Assembly: GCA_012027055.1 (NCBI GenBank)
Contig: VEPF01000326.1
Coordinates: forward strand, 1-16,071
Length of the DNA stretch: 16,071 nucleotides
Source of the DNA: Gemmatimonadota bacterium
GTDB taxonomy: Bacteria; Gemmatimonadota; Gemmatimonadetes; Longimicrobiales; RSA9
Reading direction: 5' to 3'
The position numbers and the translations under genes were made by a program. Below, piece by piece: positions 13,999-16,071 of this stretch. The notes under the pieces are model-generated. The model was not told where the DNA came from. It saw only the letters and a list, made by a program, of their open reading frames with translations, and made no database searches. Each line of letters begins with the position of its first letter. The first letter of the stretch is position 1.

Positions 13999-15911
13999 GC
14001 CGCACCTCCCTTCACGTTCGCCCGGATCGTCTGGAGGATCGCGCCCGGCCGCATGGGCTCGCCCAGTACCCGCGTCCAGCAATCCACGTCCACCAGCGTG
14101 TGCGCGCGCAGCAGCCACGCGAGCTGACCGTAGCGGCGGCTCTCCCCGGTGATGTACGGATCACCGACGTCGTCGCTGTAGTTGATCTCCACCGTCATGA
14201 CCTTGCGGAACCGGGCGAAGACCTGCTTCAGCCCCGGCTGCAGCGGCGACAGGAAGGTCAGGTGCGTGGAGGACACTTTCAGGCCCTCGGCACGGGCCCG
14301 GTCCACGGCCTCCTCGATCGCGCCGCGGGTGCTGCCCCAGCCCACCACCAGCAGGTCGCCGCGCTCCGCGCCGTGCACGGCCGGCGGCTGCAGCATGCTC
14401 TGCAGCACCGCCAGCTTGCGGCTGCGCATGGTCATGCCCAGCTGGTTGGACTCGGTGTCGTACGCCACCTTGCTGGCGCGGGTGTGGGCCAGCCCGGTGG
14501 CCGTGTGCATCCCGCCCGGCATGCCCGGGATGAAGCGCTTCGAGAGCCCGGTCTGCGGATCCCAGTCGTACGGCTGCAGCCCTGCCGGCACCCCGCTCAG
14601 GTCGAGCGCCGTGCCCAGCCACTCCGGGTCCAGCTCCGGCCGCCGGAACGGCTGCACCCCGGTCGCCAGGTTCGCGTCCGTGAGCACCATCACCACGGCG
14701 CGGAACGTCTCCGCCAGCCGCCGGGCCGTGATCATGGCGTGGAAGCACTCCTCGATGGTCGCCGGCGCCAGCACGATCTTGGGCGCGTCCCCGGGCGCGC
14801 CGTAAAGCGACGTCAGCAGGTCCGACTGCTCGACCTTCGTCGGCAATCCGGTGCTCGGTCCGCCCCGCTGCACGTCCACCACCACCAGCGGCGTCTCGGT
14901 CATCACCGCCAGCCCCAGGAACTCGGTCTTGAGCGCCAGCCCCGTGCCCGACGTGATCGTAAACGCCACCTTCCCCGCCCAGCCGGCCCCGATCGCCACG
15001 CCCGCCGCCGCGATCTCGTCCTCGGCCTGGTGCACCACCCCGCCGAACTTCTCGCACATCTCGCCCAGCTGGTGCGACACCGAGGTGGCGGGCGTGATCG
15101 GGTACATCGCCGCCAGCTCCAGCCCGGCCGCGACCGCGCCCATCGCGATCGCCTGGTTCCCGTTCATCACCAGCCGCGGCTCCGGCGTAGGCAGCGGCGG
15201 AACCTCGAACCGGAAGTCCAGGTGCTGCCGCGCCCATGCGACGCCCAGCTCCAGCAGCGCCACGTTCTTCTGGTAGACCTCTTCCGACTTCTTGCGGAAG
15301 GCGAATGCGATCTCCTCCCGGATCCGCTCCAGGTCCCGGTCGTAGATCCAGGCGAGCAGCCCCAGGGCGAACATGTTTTTGCCCTTCCGGGCATTGTCCC
15401 CCGCCTTCAGGCACTCTGCCTCCAGCGGCACCTCGATCAGCCGGTAGCCGGTCTGCCCCAGCTCCGCCATCGCGGCCTGCCACTGTGCCCGGATCCGCTC
15501 GTCGTCGTGCGTCTTCCACTGGTCGTCCACCAGCACGATCGCGTTCGGCGCCAGCGCCCCCAGCTGATGCCGCCCGAGCAGCACCTGCTCGTTGAAGGCA
15601 ATCATCAGGTCCGAGGCGTCCCCCCAGTTCGTGACCGGCTGCGCCCCGATCCGGATCCGGTTGCCGCTCGCCCCCGGCGCACTCCGCGGCGGCGGCTGGA
15701 CCTCGGCCGGAATGATCTCCACCGTCCAGACCCCGTTCCCCATCTTCGCCGACACCGATCCGAAGATCTGGCCGCATTTCTGCGCCCCTTCCCCGGAATC
15801 CGAGACGATCTCGACGGTGTGCTGACTGACGCGGTGGGTGGTGGCGGACGGCGGGGCCGAGCGCGTTTCCGGGACAACTCCTTCCAACTGCACCTGGCTT
15901 CCTGTCGCCAT
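13995..15911 (-). CDS. korA: 2-oxoacid:ferredoxin oxidoreductase fused gamma-alpha subunit (KorA type)
   Basis: A 638-residue subunit joining the gamma domain (about 32-240, SDSGEGAQKCGQIFG near its start) to the alpha domain (from about 248). The alpha part has YPITPATSVSHQLGE (270-284) for the pyrimidine side of thiamine diphosphate and DVQRGGPSTGLPTKVEQSDL (346-365), typical of KorA and VorA-like enzymes. A C-terminal alpha/beta domain (about 490-600) follows. There are no Fe-S motifs, as expected. I prefer the start at ATG 15911, which has GAAGG about five bases upstream and begins MATGSQVQ. ATG 15947 would add 12 residues with atypical codons and a poor ribosome site. It is the first gene of the cluster, so the promoter should lie in 15912-16071. 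Confidence 0.93.
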   Translation of the reverse strand: MATGSQVQLEGVVPETRSAPPSATTHRVSQHTVEIVSDSGEGAQKCGQIFGSVSAKMGNGVWTVEIIPAEVQPPPRSAPGASGNRIRIGAQPVTNWGDASDLMIAFNEQVLLGRHQLGALAPNAIVLVDDQWKTHDDERIRAQWQAAMAELGQTGYRLIEVPLEAECLKAGDNARKGKNMFALGLLAWIYDRDLERIREEIAFAFRKKSEEVYQKNVALLELGVAWARQHLDFRFEVPPLPTPEPRLVMNGNQAIAMGAVAAGLELAAMYPITPATSVSHQLGEMCEKFGGVVHQAEDEIAAAGVAIGAGWAGKVAFTITSGTGLALKTEFLGLAVMTETPLVVVDVQRGGPSTGLPTKVEQSDLLTSLYGAPGDAPKIVLAPATIEECFHAMITARRLAETFRAVVMVLTDANLATGVQPFRRPELDPEWLGTALDLSGVPAGLQPYDWDPQTGLSKRFIPGMPGGMHTATGLAHTRASKVAYDTESNQLGMTMRSRKLAVLQSMLQPPAVHGAERGDLLVVGWGSTRGAIEEAVDRARAEGLKVSSTHLTFLSPLQPGLKQVFARFRKVMTVEINYSDDVGDPYITGESRRYGQLAWLLRAHTLVDVDCWTRVLGEPMRPGAILQTIRANVKGGAA

Positions 15912-16071
15912 GACGACCTTCGCGTTAGCGGAGCAATCCGTACGCATGCCTGACCCGGCAAACTACCCGGTCCCGCAAACAGGGGGCTGTCGGGTTTTAG
16001 TTGAATCTCGGTGGGGCAGCTACGGTGTGGTGGGGGTGATTTCCCTACAGTGGACCAGAAGGGAGGAACAA
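15912..16071. promoter_or_regulatory. Divergent control region upstream of korA
   Basis: About 160 bases without a gene separate korA from whatever starts to the right. A near-perfect direct repeat, CCCGGCAAAC (15954-15963) and CCCGCAAAC (15972-15980), has an 18-base period and could bind a regulator. It overlaps an imperfect palindrome at 15952-15972 (GACC to GGTC). A relatively AT-rich patch (GTTTTAGTTGAAT, 15994-16006) may hold promoter elements. I cannot assign clear -35 and -10 boxes on either strand. Confidence 0.4.
16061..16066 (+). promoter_or_regulatory. Ribosome-binding site of a divergent gene beyond the window
   Basis: The last bases of the window read AAGGGAGGAACAA on the plus strand, a near-perfect anti-16S match with five bases left before the edge. 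A start codon right after the edge would be ideally spaced, so a gene divergent from korA probably begins just outside. Confidence 0.5.

Noticed and set aside
15912..15947. An upstream ATG start for korA at 15947
   Set aside because: The extra 12 codons are unlike the gene's codon use and lack a good ribosome site; ATG 15911 has GAAGG at proper spacing. It cannot be fully excluded.
14100..15953. A long plus-strand open frame opposite korA
   Set aside because: Same shadow effect; the composition is Arg/His/Pro-rich and korA motifs are clear on the other strand.
1..16071. Insertion sequences, phage genes, tRNA or rRNA genes
   Set aside because: I saw no transposase, integrase, tRNA-like fold with CCA end, or rRNA signature, and composition looks even across the window.

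Overview
This is a GC-rich (roughly two-thirds G+C) bacterial chromosomal segment. It is dominated by one long minus-strand gene cluster for low-potential electron metabolism, running from about 15,911 down to 1,529. Nothing in the window fixes the taxon. The GC content, the rnfB-C-D-G-E-A order and the oversized pyruvate:ferredoxin oxidoreductase would suit a high-GC environmental phylum such as Gemmatimonadota, but this is only a guess.

Layout from left to right. Positions 1-452 are non-coding, with two small hairpins and a weak promoter. A plus-strand FtnA-type ferritin follows (453-950). A GC-rich perfect inverted repeat (958-984) separates it from a convergent minus-strand gene for a cysteine-rich zinc-ribbon-like protein (996-1406). 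The rnf cluster then reads on the minus strand. From its distal end these are a tiny four-cysteine membrane protein, rnfA, rnfE, rnfG (broken by an in-frame amber codon), rnfD, rnfC, a giant 1,694-residue PFOR/NifJ-type oxidoreductase, rnfB, an unrecognised 332-residue gene, and korB and korA of a two-subunit 2-oxoacid:ferredoxin oxidoreductase. The right edge carries a strong ribosome-binding sequence for a divergent gene starting beyond the window.

How the genes work together (inference from known families): KorAB and the PFOR decarboxylate 2-oxoacids to acyl-CoA and reduce ferredoxin. Rnf oxidises ferredoxin, reduces NAD+ and pumps Na+ or H+. Run backwards, Rnf would spend the ion gradient to make reduced ferredoxin for CO2-fixing carboxylation. 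Encoding both ferredoxin reducers with the ferredoxin-oxidising pump, and placing the PFOR between rnfB and rnfC, suggests one co-expressed module from 2-oxoacid to ion gradient. The PFOR carries its own ferredoxin domain on a flexible Ala/Pro/Val linker, so electrons could pass to RnfB or RnfC with little free ferredoxin.

Main oddities: the amber codon in rnfG, which removes the predicted flavin-attachment threonine; a second TAG at the end of rnfB, whose read-through frame would end exactly on the nifJ start; the NqrM/FeoB-associated-like four-cysteine membrane peptide overlapping rnfA; loss of one cluster motif at the RnfB C terminus; two large insertions in the PFOR; and a tandem heptamer array between nifJ and rnfC.
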